From Boswellia sacra (lineage: Eukaryota > Streptophyta > Magnoliopsida > Sapindales > Burseraceae): 64,000 nucleotides of DNA. A program made the position numbers and the translations under genes. The notes under the pieces are model-generated. The model searched no databases. It had not been told where the DNA came from and worked only from the letters and a program-made list of their open reading frames with translations. Positions 23,340 to 36,059 of the stretch are shown in pieces (positions within the stretch are counted from its first letter, which is position 1; each line of letters begins with the position of its first letter). Where the stretch lies: contig SNVD02009584.1 in the NCBI GenBank assembly GCA_013180625.2, positions 62,001 to 126,000 on the forward strand, in the 5' to 3' direction.

Positions 23340-26300
23340 TTGAAAATAGTTTTTTGTTCTATCTTACATATGTGAAGCATCATAAACTTCTAACTGATTA
23401 TGTTAGAGTTGATTATTTTTATTTAATATTTGTGTTATGTTTTTAATTACATGAGAAAAATAATGGTGAATATAGAGAGAGCTACCGGTATATAATATGT
23501 AAAAGTCATCCACTAAAAGCAATTTTCTATGTATCTAAAAAATATACTTAAGTTTTGCCCTCAGTTGGAAAATGGCTATATATGTAAAGCCATAGATCTA
23601 TCGCTCTTCCATTACGTAACCAATCCAATCATTATGAAACTTTACATCTAAATTTCTTTTTTTTATATAAGTTATACAATCATTATTACACCAAATATCT
23701 CAAATATAATACCTCCAATAATATTGTGTACTTATCCATTACAATAACAATACAACACTTCATATCAATGAACTAATAAGTTTACCACAACTTGGAAGCG
23801 TTGATCTAACTTTACTTCAAACCAAGTCCATAGTCGTTTCTTCATTTGGTCATTCAAGTCTACAGAAGTCTATATCGTATTCAATCTTTCTAACCCTGTC
23901 ACTAAAACCACTCTTCAAAAAAGTTGGTGATGAGGGGTAAGCCGTCAACTTGGTAAGCATAATCAATCCTAACATTTTTTTTATATTAAAAACCTTTTAT
24001 GAAACATAAATGTCTTTAGTAATCATAATTTTACATAATAACGTAATCTTATACTTGAAATTAATTGCAAAACATTTAATTGGAGACCATATAAAATAAT
24101 CAATATAAATATAAATTGTCAACTTAATAAATAATACCCACATTAGAGCATATAAAAAGAAAACATATAAACCAGATTTACCATAACAAAATCTCATATC
24201 AATTCTCATAAAACATACAAAATAACGTAATTAATTCAAAATATTGCAATTTAATAAAAGTATTAAACTAGTACTAGAAAACATATTTTTATAGTAACTC
24301 ATGTCACGCAGTCGTATCATAACATATTGTATCACATCATATCATATCATATCATATCAGAGTATTAGTTCACGATCAAACATATCAAATTATATTTGTG
24401 CACATTAGAATGTACATCCAGCTAAAACCATAACATATCATATCATTTATGTGTGGCCCTTTGCACTGTATGTGGCACTTTGTGGTCCCCACATAGTCTC
24501 AAGATCTGGCTCCCATGTAGCCATATCATAATATATAGGGGTGCTACAGACAATGAGCCCAAATTCTTTTCTTATTATAACTTAGAGTGTGAAATACTGT
24601 TTCAAGAAATCTCATAAATATCAAAATACTATAATAACCCTTTACATAATAATTTCATATATAAACTTCATTTCTTAGGCAAACAATTTCCTTAGAAAAC
24701 ATTTAAAACCAAGATAGTTTATTTTTTAAAGTTTCAAAGAAAGATGGAAGTATAACGGCTTGTAAATCCTATCTTTCGATAATTAATTAGTTAAATGAAA
24801 TAAACTATTTACTTTGAATTGTTAATATAGAGAAAAATGAAAAGATACTTTGCCATTTAAAAGCTCAATTTATAGAAAACTACTTTCCATTTATGAAAAA
24901 CTATAAAACTTAAATTTTAGAATCATGATGGTTTTCACATATTTCAAATAAAGCACCCTAATGTGAATATCACTAAAATGCAAATTTCATAACACCAATA
25001 CAAACATGTATTTTTATAAAACCTATTTTTTATGCAAATAGATTGTTTATATTTATAAAGTACTTGTATGCATAAAAAATTTATTTGAAACTGTCGAAGT
25101 TTTTTTTAATATTTTGAAAACCACTATTCAAAACATCATATTATAGCTAAAACAATTTTGAATGAGTTGTATGAAATGCATACCAAGTTTTGGACGTACA
25201 TGTAGTTTTTGATACTTGTAACAGAATGTGTATCTTACAAAACACACTTACATAGACAATATACATAACATAAGAATCATTTCTATTTCCAAATAGTTTA
25301 TAAATAATAACTTTTCATGACCAAATATATTTTTAGTTATGCATGTAAACTAATTATATTAAGAATGATTTTATTTACTTCAAACTTGCAAACCATACAT
25401 GATATATATTTTAGTCATCCATCCAACATCTTTTAGTGATCTAACATAATGAAACATAATTCAATCATATCAATATCCATCACAATTTATCATCGAATAC
25501 AGAAACTACTAGACTAACTCAAATTCCCAATTTAGTCTCTTCGATAACATCTTAGACAAACTATTTTCCATGCAATCGAATAGTCATCATCTCCATACCA
25601 AATGAGCCAGAGATCTCATAATTAATACACTCAAATCAATATGATAAGAATAACAAAATTCATCTTATGTAATTTCATAAGTTTAAAACCTTCTAATTGA
25701 CATTCCAATTACAATACTTCCACCTTTTTTTAAACAAAAACAATAAAACGTTCTCCTATTTTTAATAAATAATTTATAGTCCCAAAGCTTCCAATATCTT
25801 TCAGAGGCATAATAGACATATGCATCTCAAATGACAAAAATTATCAAAACATTTTGGATTTGAAAGTTCTTTTAAAGAAATCATAATTTAAGGGAATATC
25901 AATTCTATTTGTTAGATTCCAAGATTGACATCCGTTACTTTCTAAATACAAAATAATTTGCCATTAATATATAAAACCATGAAAACTTCTAGAGTAAAAC
26001 TTAACATGCCAAAGAAGATGTATATGTAAAAGCTCATAATTTTCTAAAAATTATAACCAACTCAAATCAAATTCATACTTTTGACATTCTGCTGAAAACG
26101 ATAAATTCCATATTTTCAAAGTCTTCAGTTTTAAAAATCATTAAAAATAAAATACTTAGTTATTTTTTAGTGAAACTAATTTTACAAGAAATATTTACAT
26201 GTCTAATGTTAGATATAAAAATTTTAGAACAAAAATGAAGTTCAAACCATACTTATAATTTTTGTAAACTCACATAATCAGTTAAAAACAAAGATTTTCA

Positions 26301-27475
26301 GAATTCTATCTTCAAATTAAAAAATTTATGAAAAATCAATCTTTCATATTTTCCTCTAAAATAAAGTTTAAAAGAATCCTTGGGACAAATATGTAATATT
26401 AAAACATAAAATTGAAAATCGGAGTGAGAATAAACTTATACACTGGATATACTATCTCATGTAATATTGGTAAATCTAGTTCCTAGATATCAAACTCCGA
26501 CAGCTTATTAATACCACAACTCCAATACAATTGAATATTAAATCATTAAAATACAAACCCTTAGATAAAATAGACATCATCATGTCACAAACATCAGATT
26601 TAAACTAATTAATCTAACAAAATATAAATTCTTGAACTCAACTCCAATCTTAGCACTTCAAACTAAGATAACACCAATCTCGAATTTTTAGTTCACAAAA
26701 TACAAATCAAAATCCTTTTAGACATATGTAGACTAGTCCAATAATTTTTTCCATGAATTTCTAATACCAAAAACATTTTCAAACATATTTATATTTTGGG
26801 TACAAAAATTTTGCTAGACAGTGTTTGACATTGAGTCAATCTATTTAATGATTTTATAAATTTATATACTGATCAAAACCATATCAAAATTTTCAAAAAA
26901 TAGTATTAGACATATAAAATAATAAGATTATCAAATCTAACAATTTACAAACAATATTTGGATAGGTAAAGAAATTTCCGAATTCAGTTTATCGAACAAA
27001 ACGACTTAAATTTCAATTTAATAGTGATGTTTCAAAAGTACACTAAAAATTGAAATTGTAATCATTTTGGGTGAAATAAAATTCATATGAAATGTGGAAT
27101 CTTTAGTTTCTCTATAAAAAATCATGAGCTCAAAATCATAAAGTAAATAAAATAAAAATTTGTGAACAACCTACTATCTTGATAACTCAGTCAATGATCA
27201 CCAATCAATATGATACCTTAACCTTCTTATCGCATAAATCTATTACAAGTACCCACTTCTAATATTGATTAGATGTCTTAACATAAAACCATATCAAACC
27301 AAACTTTAATTCCATCCATAATAACGAATGAGTAATAGATAATATTCTTATCCTAAATAAGATCCAACTTTATTGAGTTTCTCTTTGATCCAAACTCTTC
27401 ATCTCTAACCTCCCACACATTTGCTTCAATGTTGAACTCATATTTTTCTTTTAGGTTTTCATGTTAGAGGGGTTG
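23340..27475. other. AT-rich interior of element C, unassigned
   Basis: Strongly AT-rich with no coding frame I can support. A short (ATATC) repeat sits at about 24333-24359. A G/C-richer patch at 24455-24550 and the end GGGTGTTATA near 28751 (minus strand TATAACACCC) suggest that a gypsy LTR in minus orientation may occupy part of this interval, but I could not find its second boundary. Confidence 0.4.
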
Positions 27476-27480
27476 AAAGG

Positions 27481-28327
27481 TGATGTAGGGCATATTAGGA
27501 ATAAATTAGGGATTTCAATTATATTTTAGGGATTTTAATTAATTAGGGATTTTGACTTCCTACATGTGAAGAATCTCATGAAATCAATCAAGAAGTTGAT
27601 TTCATAGGTTGTGATTCATATTTAGGCTCTTCTACTCCTATCATTGGGTCAACGGTGAAGTCTTCTATAGTGATTATTGTTTCTCTACCAATATCAAAGG
27701 CTGCTGAAGCATCAGTAATTTTTCTATCATGTGTGCTTCCAATATTAGATTGTCATGAAGTGAAGACATGGATTGACGACTTTCCAATGATTGTGCAAGA
27801 CAAAACGTGGCGTTTTCTTGTATATTGGCAAATTTCTCCTTGACAACTCACCAAGAGTCGAGTTCTTTCAAGCGGAGGAGAATTGATGTAGGGCATATTA
27901 GGAATAAATTAGGGATTTAAATTATATTTTAGGAATTTTAATTAATTAGGGATTTAGACTATTATTAGGGATTTTGACTTCCTAAATCAGGAGTAATCCT
28001 AATTTGAGTTATTTTCCTAGTTAATAGTTTACTATTTTATCTAAGATTTATTTTTGGCATTTTCTTGTTTAGTTGGAATTAGATTCTATTTCTTAATAGA
28101 TTCTATTTTTTAGTCAAATTATGATTATTGACACTAAAAATAAGTGTCTTTAGTTATTTTATTTCTTAGGTTGTTGAATATGGTTTTTTGATCTTTTAGT
28201 AAAAAGAATAATTTTCTCCCTCAATTTCACTCTACTTCTTTCTCAAATTTCTTCTATTATTTCTCTCATTTCCTCTGTCTATATCTCCCTCTCTTTTTGT
28301 TAATTTGAAGAACTTCATTCCTCATCA
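27481..28327 (+). mobile_element. Internally deleted LTR element with AAAGG duplication
   Basis: A compact LTR-element derivative. The left end starts TGATGTAGGGCATATTAGG at 27481. A complete right LTR starts with the same bases at 27884 and ends CCTCATCA at 28327. Both sides are flanked by AAAGG (27476-27480 and 28328-28332). The left LTR is colinear with the right for only about 75 bp, then runs into roughly 330 bp of internal sequence ending in the polypurine tract AAGCGGAGGAGAAT. The short open frame at 27655-27843 may be a remnant of pol or of an accessory gene; I do not recognise it. Confidence 0.85.
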
Positions 28328-28332
28328 AAAGG

Positions 28333-29347
28333 TCTAAGATAATTTAACGGCAAAATACATATGAGATGGAAAATAGGTTCTTTTCAATTAAGTGATATAT
28401 AACCACGACAGTCTTATCTTAAATAAATACCTATACTAACTCCCACTCATTATGTAGCTTTCCAAATAAAATCAATCACTTAAATCTCCAATTTATTTCA
28501 AATAAATGTTAACACTTGATTTTCTCCTTCAATAATTATCCAAAATAATGCCTATAAATCAAATCCTAAATATTCCAATCAATCTTGAATTACCATTAAT
28601 ATATCAATATTCCAATAGTCAGCTAAATCTTCTCCCCTTATAAAAAAATGATAATTTTAATTACTTGCACCCATAAATGTGTTCCGATTCCATTGAAATC
28701 AGCCCATTAAATTTCCCTCATATTTTGATGAGTCAAAATTTTGGGTGTTATAGGTTACCTTTATACTTGTGTGGAAGCTACTGTATTTGGCCAAAGATCC
28801 ATTAAGATTAAATTTTATCTAATGTATATTTATTTAGAATGGATCATATGATGTAAGGATATTGTTGTTATATTAGTTTTATATAACTATTTTCTGTTTT
28901 CTGTTTTATAACTAATATGAAGGTCTTATGTGCAAGTTTGTGTCATATCAGTAGGTTACTTCGAAGAGAAGTTTAAAAAAGCAAGGATATTTTGATTTAA
29001 TGATTTTCTTTGTTTCCCAATTTGAATATATTACACCTTGTTGCAATATCCAAAAGTTGAGGGGGAGAACATTCAATCAGGGTAAGATTAATTTATTTCT
29101 AGAAGGATTAATTTTTTTATCTTTTGGTTTTTATTTTAAACTTTGGCACTTTTGTGACAAAAAGGCACAAAAAGATGGTACGTTTCTTTGTTTCCTTGTT
29201 TATGTTGTTTTTCTTCCAATAAGACCTTTGTTTAGACTATTGCATTAATTTGTCTTGTATATTTTGATAGTTTACTAAAAACTTGCTTTTCAAGAAAGAA
29301 ACAAGGTCACCTATTAGTTTCTCTCACAAGATGGCAAATTGGTAGAT
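28333..29347. other. Element C interior, right part
   Basis: AT-rich. A polypurine stretch, TTGAGGGGGAGAAC, at about 29057-29070 resembles the region upstream of a copia 3' LTR but lies about 280 bp before the LTR itself. I can support no coding sequence. Confidence 0.4.
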
Positions 29348-29856
29348 TGTTAGATCCACATGTAGGATGTTACATATTCTTAATTTGTTTTCATCTAGCT
29401 TATTAGGATTACTTTGATTCCAAAAGTACAAAAGTTTTCCTACTCCTAGCTGAATTCTACTATTACGTGGTTGCCTAAAGCTTAACTACCTTTAAATATT
29501 ATAGTTTTAATTGATAGGAGAATTATGTTTTTTTGTTTTATTTGCAATTTACTTTAGGGCATTCACTAATTCAATTTAGGACAAATAACAATTAGAGTTT
29601 TATATTTAGAAGAATTATTCACGTTATACTATTTCTCTTATTCTCCTCACTGATGCTTTTTTCAAAAAGAGTTTTATTTCTTATAGGAAAAGGTAACATT
29701 CAAAGCCTTCTTGGACGCCATTATATAAAGACATTCTTAATGCTTATGGAGATTACGGTGCTCAAGCATGTAAAAGGAATCAGTAGTGCATTGTCATGTA
29801 CATGTTGATAGAAAGTTACAAAGCTTTTGTGATTTGTTAGATCGTGTGGTGCTTAA
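29348..29856 (+). repeat. Right LTR of element C, truncated
   Basis: Colinear with 22286-22800. It breaks off after GATCGTGTGGTGCTTA, where element D sequence begins. I did not find the missing half further right. Confidence 0.7.
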
Positions 29857-30049
29857 ATCAATTAAGTAATGACATGTATCAGGAATTAGAGAGGAACTGT
29901 AAATCCAGATTAGAAATAGTGAAGTTTGCATATTTATATACAAAATGCAAACGACGTTGATTGTGTGATTTGATTTCGTAACATTCCCCATCAAGTGAAA
30001 CAGAGCTAAAAGTTCTATAAGCTTGCCACCCAAAACATTGAACTGAGAC

Positions 30050-30790
30050 ATAGGTAGCGATTTGGTAAAAATATTTGTTGTCTGATAAGCTATAGGAGCA
30101 TATCAAATTTCAATTTCTTTTGTAGCAACTCCTCTTGTATGTAATGCATATCAGCCTCAATATGTTTGTTCGAGAATGAAAAATTGGATTGGAGGCCAAT
30201 GATTGTGCACCAACATTATCACACCAGATGATTAGACAACCTAAAATTGTCAGACCAAGTTCTTAAAACAGATTACGAATGCAAATAGCTTCAATGGCTG
30301 CTTGAGTTGATGAATGATACTCTGATTCTATAGAGGAACATGCCATTGTTTTCTACTTGCTAGAGCTCTAATAAATCAAATTACCACCAAGAAAAATGCA
30401 GAACCCAGAAGTCGATTTTTGATCATCTAAGTAGTTGGCCCAATCTGCATCTAAATAAATTTCCAGTTGCATAGATAGACATGGTTTAAAATGACATCCA
30501 TAACCAATAGTTCCTTTGAGATATCTTAGAAGTCTTTTGCAAGCATACCAATGATTTGTAGTCGATGCCTTTAAAAATTGGCTTAACTTATTAACTAAAA
30601 AGGAGATATTAATACACATCATAGTAAGGTATTGCAAGGCTCCAACTGTACTTTTATACAATGCTAGATTATCAACTAAATAACTATCATCCAAGGATAA
30701 TTGGCAGCCTGGTATCATAGGTGTAGGATAACTCTTGGCATCTAACATATTTGTTTTGCTTAGCAGACCTTTTGTGTACTTAGCTTGCAT
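30050..30790 (-). pseudogene. Copia D RNase H
   Basis: From 30790 downward: KYTKGLLSKTNMLDAKSYPT, YKSTVGALQYLTMMCINISF, HWYACKRLLRYLKGTIGYG and YLDADWANYLDDQKSTSGFC, then after the frame ends ESEYHSSTQAAIEAI and CDNVGAQSLASNPIFHSRT. This is the full RNase H order of Ale/Retrofit-type copia elements, with stops after about 140 codons. Confidence 0.82.
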
Positions 30791-30799
30791 TAAAAAAAA

Positions 30800-31480
30800 A
30801 AAAGTCCTGTAGAATCTCTATAAGTTTTAAACCCTAGAAAAATAGCTAACAAAACCAAGGACCTTTAAAGCAAATTGAATGTTTAAGTTAGTAACAATTT
30901 TGTAAACCATATGAGAATTAGAACCAGTAATAAATATGTCATCCATATACACTAAGTGATAAAGAACAACATGATTAGATGAGTAAATAACCAAAATTGG
31001 AATCTATAGCAGAATTTTGAAAGACGCAAGGAGCAAAAAGCAGCTTTCAGCTTCTCAAACAAAGCTCTAGGAGCTTGTTTGAGACCATACAATGCTTTAT
31101 GTAATTTACAAACATGTGGGATGTAAAGAGTCTTCAAAACCTTCAAGTTGTTACATAGACACTTCCTCCTTCAAGTCAATATTTAGAAATGCATTATTGA
31201 TGTTAATTTGTTGAACATCCCAATTTCTAGAAACAACAATAGTCAATATAATACAGATAGTAGATGGTTTAACAATAGGACTAAATATTTCAAAAAAATC
31301 AAGCCCAGGTGTTTGTTGGAAACCAGTGGCAACTAGCCTTGCTTTGTACTTTTGTAAAATACCATCCTTGTTATTTGTAAAGTGCCATCCTTGTTATACT
31401 TTAGTCGAAAAACCTACTGATTTCCAACAACATTCATAGAAGAATTATATGGGACAAGAGACTAAGTTTGATTTTCTCGT
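30800..31480 (-). pseudogene. Copia D reverse transcriptase remnant
   Basis: Near 31146-31040 the minus strand reads CKLHKALYGLKQAPRALFEK, preceded by an INNAFLN-type block with acidic residues following. The YVDD region near 30950 is present but frameshifted. It is not functional. Confidence 0.75.
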
Positions 31481-31749
31481 AGTGCCTTAAAAGATGTAGG
31501 TTCTTCAGTAGAAAGACCAAGAATGGTAGCTTGTGTAAGATAGGATTTTGGTGATCGTAATGAACCTAGTTTAGCTCAGGTTTACAAAGGATGTATATCT
31601 GAAGAGAAGGTTGTTTACGAGGACAAGGAAAAACCATTTCAAGATCAATGGCAAGACATGGAGAAATAGGTAAATACTAAACAAGATTCATAGACAATGA
31701 TTAAGTAGATTTAGAAGAACTAAATGATGACTAAAATACAGCATTAGAC

Positions 31750-34239
31750 TTGAAAAGAAAAGATAACTCATCAAAAGAAACACTGTTTACAATATACACG
31801 CTTCTAAAAGAATTAAACACTTACAACCTTTAGGAGATAGGTTAAAACCACAACATACATTGAGATGTACGAAACTGAAATTTATGATGATTAAAAGTAA
31901 AATCAGTTTTATGGTGAACACTTCAAATAAATTTTATTTAAAATAAAATATTTAGCTATAAAGAGGAAGAAAGCTATAGAGATTGAAGAAGATTAAAGAA
32001 ATGTAAGTGATCCATAGAGAGATCGATGAAGGTGTTCATATGGTTAATTAATGAAGAAGGTTCTTATAAAATTAATAAGAAAAGAGAAGAAGTACTTTGA
32101 GTTGTGCCGTGCAGCAATAAGTAGAAACCCTAAAAAATGAGAGGCAGAAATGGGTTGCATTGTAAACATATGGGTGTGCACACAAAGGATAGCTGCACAT
32201 TAGAAGCTCAACAAAATCACAAAACCAATTAGCACATAGCCAGCCCGTGTACACGTCACTAGGCCAGATACAATTTTATAAGCTTCTATATCTAACCCAA
32301 TTTAAATTTTTTGTCTTGCTTCTTGGAGTTGGACTTAAATCTTTATGCTAACATTATGTTTAAAGGCCTCTTAACAATCCAATTAGAGATTGCAGAATTA
32401 ATAAACAAAAATGAACATATCATGTGAATGCAAACCCATGTCAGAATACACTTCAAACAACGAAAAATACAAAACTAAGACTTTAACTTGGAAATTGAGT
32501 CTGAACTCTAAAGCTGTGAATTTGAGAATCTTAAGTGGCATAAAAGAGGGCCAGGGGCATAAACATTTAAGTTAAAACATTATATTATAATCAAAATGAA
32601 CAAAAACATGTAAGAAATTAACAAGAATCTTTATCACCTACTAATCAAAATAAACATATCTATATGTAAGATGTTTAGTGGTGCTAGAATAAAAATACTA
32701 TATTTTGGCTTTAACGGAGAAATAGAAAAGAGAGAAGAACTCTTGATTTTAGGCCTTACCAACTACCATGCTTGAGGGATGAAAGAATATAGTAGCTAAG
32801 GTGTATCTTCACTCTTCAGGTTATTTGGGCTAAAATTAAATAAATGACAAGAATTGTAATTAGATAAGAAGCAAACAAGTATCTTGAAAACACCTTTAGT
32901 TTCTTTAAGTAATAAACACTTGCAAAAACTAAACAGGATGGGAAATACCAAGTATGTACAGAGCTTCATTGCTGATAAAAGAACTCTACTGAAAATAAAG
33001 GAAACACCAACAAAGAGGATATATCATCATTTTTCGAATCAATATTCCAAGGAAATTAACCATGAAATAATCTGTTAGGGGAAATAGATAAAATTAGCAA
33101 AGTTTAAAGTGAGAAGCAACAAATTGAACATATCAATAAAATTATGATAATGTAAGTTTCAAAAATATGCATCTGAGCACCAAAAATTTATGAAGAGAAG
33201 GGAGAATTAGCTTCAAAGTTATAGAAAGAAAGAAGCTACATCCTTTTGGGAAATAGCAAATATATGTTGTGAAATTCCCATATTAACAAAAGTCACTAAT
33301 TAAATATGATAACCGAAGTGGTATTAAAAATTGGACCGGGGTATCACATTGTGAGAGCTACTAACTACCGACATTAAAAGCAGATACAAAATCATAAACT
33401 GAATAACACAGGTCAGTTAGATAAATCTAAACTCTTTTGGTTTTTATTATAAAAGGCTATTACCTACTTTACCATCCTCTTTTGAAAAGAACTAGGTGAG
33501 TTAAGATTAGTGTAAACTTCAGCAGATTTTAATGAACTAAGAACAATTACTCTTCAATGTGACCATTCACAAGTTGGAATAGTATTGAAATAAAACTGAA
33601 GCAGTATTTTCTACGAAGCAAAAAAGAAACTTTTAATATTAAAAAGAATCATAAAACCAATCAACATTTTACTTTGATTGTTATATTAAACCTCAATAAG
33701 GTAGAAGCAATCAATAGTGAAAATTAATGTAATGCTCATCATAATCCACTTTTCCCATAAGATAAATCTTAAGACAACCAAAATATTGATTCAAGGTAAT
33801 GCACCTACATAGAGAGTCTAATGAGCTCCTGCACAAAGTGATCCAAGGACCGTCTTCCATAACCACCCTGTTAACCAAATACTGGAAAGGCAAACCTTCA
33901 ACAGGGTGGTTATGATCTCTTTCTTTTTGCTCTATCTCAATTGAGAGGGTGATAAGAGTTATATAGTGATGGCCTTTTGCAAACATGTCATTTAATGATC
34001 ACCATTATAGGGATTGCCTTATGTTATCACATCATTTTATTTCATGATCAACATATATGACCCAACCACAAGCTCCATATTGCAAAGCCGAATGGAAATT
34101 ATCCAGGTTCCCCATGAATGTTAATCGCATTTACATGTTAGAATTAAGCTTTAATTCCACATGCAAGTGAAGAACAGTGTTATTTGTACCCACCAATTAA
34201 CTGAAAACCCCATGTATAATTTAATGAAATCAAATATTG

Positions 34240-34240
<1 letters not shown>
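31750..34240. other. Unassigned AT-rich region
   Basis: No gene or element that I can name. Short frames lack motifs. It lies between fragment D and the microsatellites and is probably old repeat or true intergenic DNA. Confidence 0.45.
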
Positions 34241-34243
<3 letters not shown>

Positions 34244-34289
<46 letters not shown>

Positions 34290-34302
34290 TGTGTGTGTGT
34301 GT

Positions 34303-34356
<54 letters not shown>

Positions 34357-34367
34357 TTATCATAAAC

Positions 34368-34401
<34 letters not shown>

Positions 34402-34443
34402 TATGTGTGTGTATATATATATATAGGGTATTATCATAAACTA
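34244..34443. repeat. Duplicated compound microsatellite (CT)n(TG)n(TA)n
   Basis: Two tandem copies of the same compound order, CT run then TG run then TA run, each followed by AGGGTATTATCATAAACTA. The first is long (34244-34369) and the second shorter (34371-34443). Confidence 0.95.
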
Positions 34444-35041
34444 ACCCTAAGGTTAAGCTTAATATCACTTAGAAAGCAAGTTTGATGTTTATATTGGTGC
34501 CCCCTTTAAAGTCATAACTTTTTTATCTTCTAAGTCCAACTAATGGACTTCATTGCTTTCTAGTTTGTGTAAATTAGAAATTTTATGCAAAACAGCCCAC
34601 CTCTGTCAATTGCTTGACACGCTACAAACCATTAGCTGCATCAAGCCATAAATCATTGTAAGAAATCTTCCAACCTATTAATGTGTGACCAACTCCACCA
34701 CTTCCAGTTCCAATCATCCACTAACATTGCTAGCTCAACATCCAACCAACCAACCAATCTTAGATTTGACCATATTAACCAGCAAACACCATTTATAGCT
34801 AGCTAGGACCACCATGTAATCCAACACTGATTCGAATAGCCAACACACCTAATCAAAGGAAATGAAGAGATTAAGTTATGACATCGTTCTAACCAAATAA
34901 TCTCAGTCCCTTGTTTGTGCATTAGTCTTAGTTTTTCATTGTAAGGACTCATTCTTTCATGTGGCATTTGATCTCCAAACCCACTTTGAATTATTCCTCC
35001 AGTCGCATCACTTGGGAACTGTCAACTTTAGGAGGAAAACA
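34444..35041. other. Left flank of copia element E
   Basis: Non-coding. I see no motif beyond the AT-rich sequence before the LTR start at 35042. Confidence 0.4.
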
Positions 35042-35248
35042 TGTTATAGATTGTGTGTACTGGTGGTTTGTAGTTTGGATTTGGTTAGTTATTTACTAAG
35101 GTAATTGAGTTTGTTAGTCTTCGTAAGCAGATTATTTGTGGTCAATTGCTACTCATGTGATCTCACTTGACCTGTATATATATATGTGTTGACTTGTGTC
35201 ATTCTTATCAATTTTAGATCAACAAAATTCTTTAGAGTCTTCTCTTCA
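35042..35248 (+). repeat. Putative 5' LTR of element E
   Basis: TG...CA boundaries and a primer-binding site three bases after the end support this. A TATATATATATG region near 35176 could be the TATA box. The partner LTR is not in the window, so the left boundary is uncertain. Confidence 0.55.
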
Positions 35249-35343
35249 TTTTGGTATCAGAGCCATTGATTAACATCATGGCAGATCCTTATTTTACTGG
35301 AAATCACAAATCTTACTTGCCTTGAGAGCTTTTGATCTTGATG
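35249..35343 (+). pseudogene. Element E primer site and gag start
   Basis: TGGTATCAGAGCC is followed by an ATG at 35278 opening MADPYFTGNHKSYL, then a stop. In another frame, RAFDLD at the CACTA insertion joins GYNNWSKAL at 46974 once the CACTA element and one ATG copy are ignored. GYNNWSKAL is the typical copia gag tryptophan region. Confidence 0.75.
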
Positions 35344-35880
35344 CATTACAAGAAAAATGTTCATATTTGACGGTTTTTGACCGTCAAATATGTATATATT
35401 TGGCGGTCTTGAAAACGCCACCAATGGCACTGCCAAATATGGTCAATTTAACATATTTGGCAGTTTTATGACCGCCAAATATGCATTCGACTATACTTGA
35501 CGGTTTTTGGCCGTCAAGTATAAATAGTTTTAGAAAATTAAAAAAATATATACTTGACAGTTTTTAGCGCCAAATATGCACCTAACTATACTTGGCGGTT
35601 TTTGACCGCCAAGTTTAATAGGTTTAAAAATTAAAAAATATATACTTGACAGTTTTTGGCCGCCAAGTATAAATAGTTTTAAAAAATTAAAAAAATATAT
35701 ACTTGACAGTTTTTAGCGCCAAATATGCACCTAACTATACTTGGCGGTTTTTGACCGCCAAGTTTAATAGGTTTAAAAATTAAAAAATATATACTTGACA
35801 GTTTTTGGCCGCCAAGTATAATAGTTTCAAAAATTAAAAAAAATATACTTGAAAGTTTTTAACCGCCAAGTATTTAAAAG
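35344..35880. repeat. CACTA left terminal inverted repeat and subterminal repeats
   Basis: The terminus CATTACAAG is followed by about ten copies of a short palindromic motif in both orientations (TTGACGG/CCGTCAA, TTGGCGG/CCGCCAA), spaced by AAAATTAAAAA-type linkers. A 149-bp block beginning TACTTGACAGTTTTTAGCG is duplicated at 35551 and 35700. In En/Spm such subterminal motifs bind the TNPA-type protein. Confidence 0.85.
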
Positions 35881-35881
35881 A

Positions 35882-35917
<36 letters not shown>

Positions 35918-36059
35918 GTATCATTGTTAAATAATACAATTTTATAGCATTCTTTGTCCATACACTAATCTCATTGTAACATTTTTTACTAAGAAGCTCT
36001 ACAAAGGAATATTTCTGAACCCAGAAAAGGTGTAGAAAGTAATGGTCTCACTTGTTATG

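Larger units (their letters stand above)
22286..29856 (+). mobile_element. Copia-like element C, mostly non-coding
   Basis: Two related sequences starting TGTTAGATCCAC (22286 and 29348) behave as LTRs. The left one is complete to CAATCCTAACA at 23111 and is followed by a primer-site-like TTGGTAACAAAGC. The right one is colinear with the left for about 510 bp and then stops at about 29856, where fragment D begins. Soon after the left LTR the plus strand encodes the very end of a copia RNase H (HVTSKNQLADLFTKVL, near 23240-23285), which shows a large internal deletion. The rest of the interior has no pol and holds another, nested element. Confidence 0.7.
29875..31750 (-). mobile_element. Copia fragment D (RT-RNase H), antisense
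   Basis: A minus-strand copia remnant. A TG...CA segment at 29875-29983 next to a purine-rich tract (TTGATGGGGAATG on the minus strand) may be a short or partial 3' LTR. Going up in coordinates, the minus strand encodes RNase H, then reverse transcriptase, then decayed integrase C-terminal sequence to about 31750. Many stops and frameshifts occur. No matching second LTR was found, so the 5' end is probably lost. Its RNase H resembles element E's, and the two may belong to the same family. Confidence 0.75.

Noticed and set aside
24333..24359. Possible CRISPR-like or satellite repeat (ATATC units)
   Set aside because: Only about five short units without spacers. It is a simple microsatellite in a plant genome.
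34151..34363. Open frames on both strands across the compound microsatellite
   Set aside because: They are translations of dinucleotide runs (repeated Leu-Ser, Arg-Glu, Ile-Tyr) and not genes.
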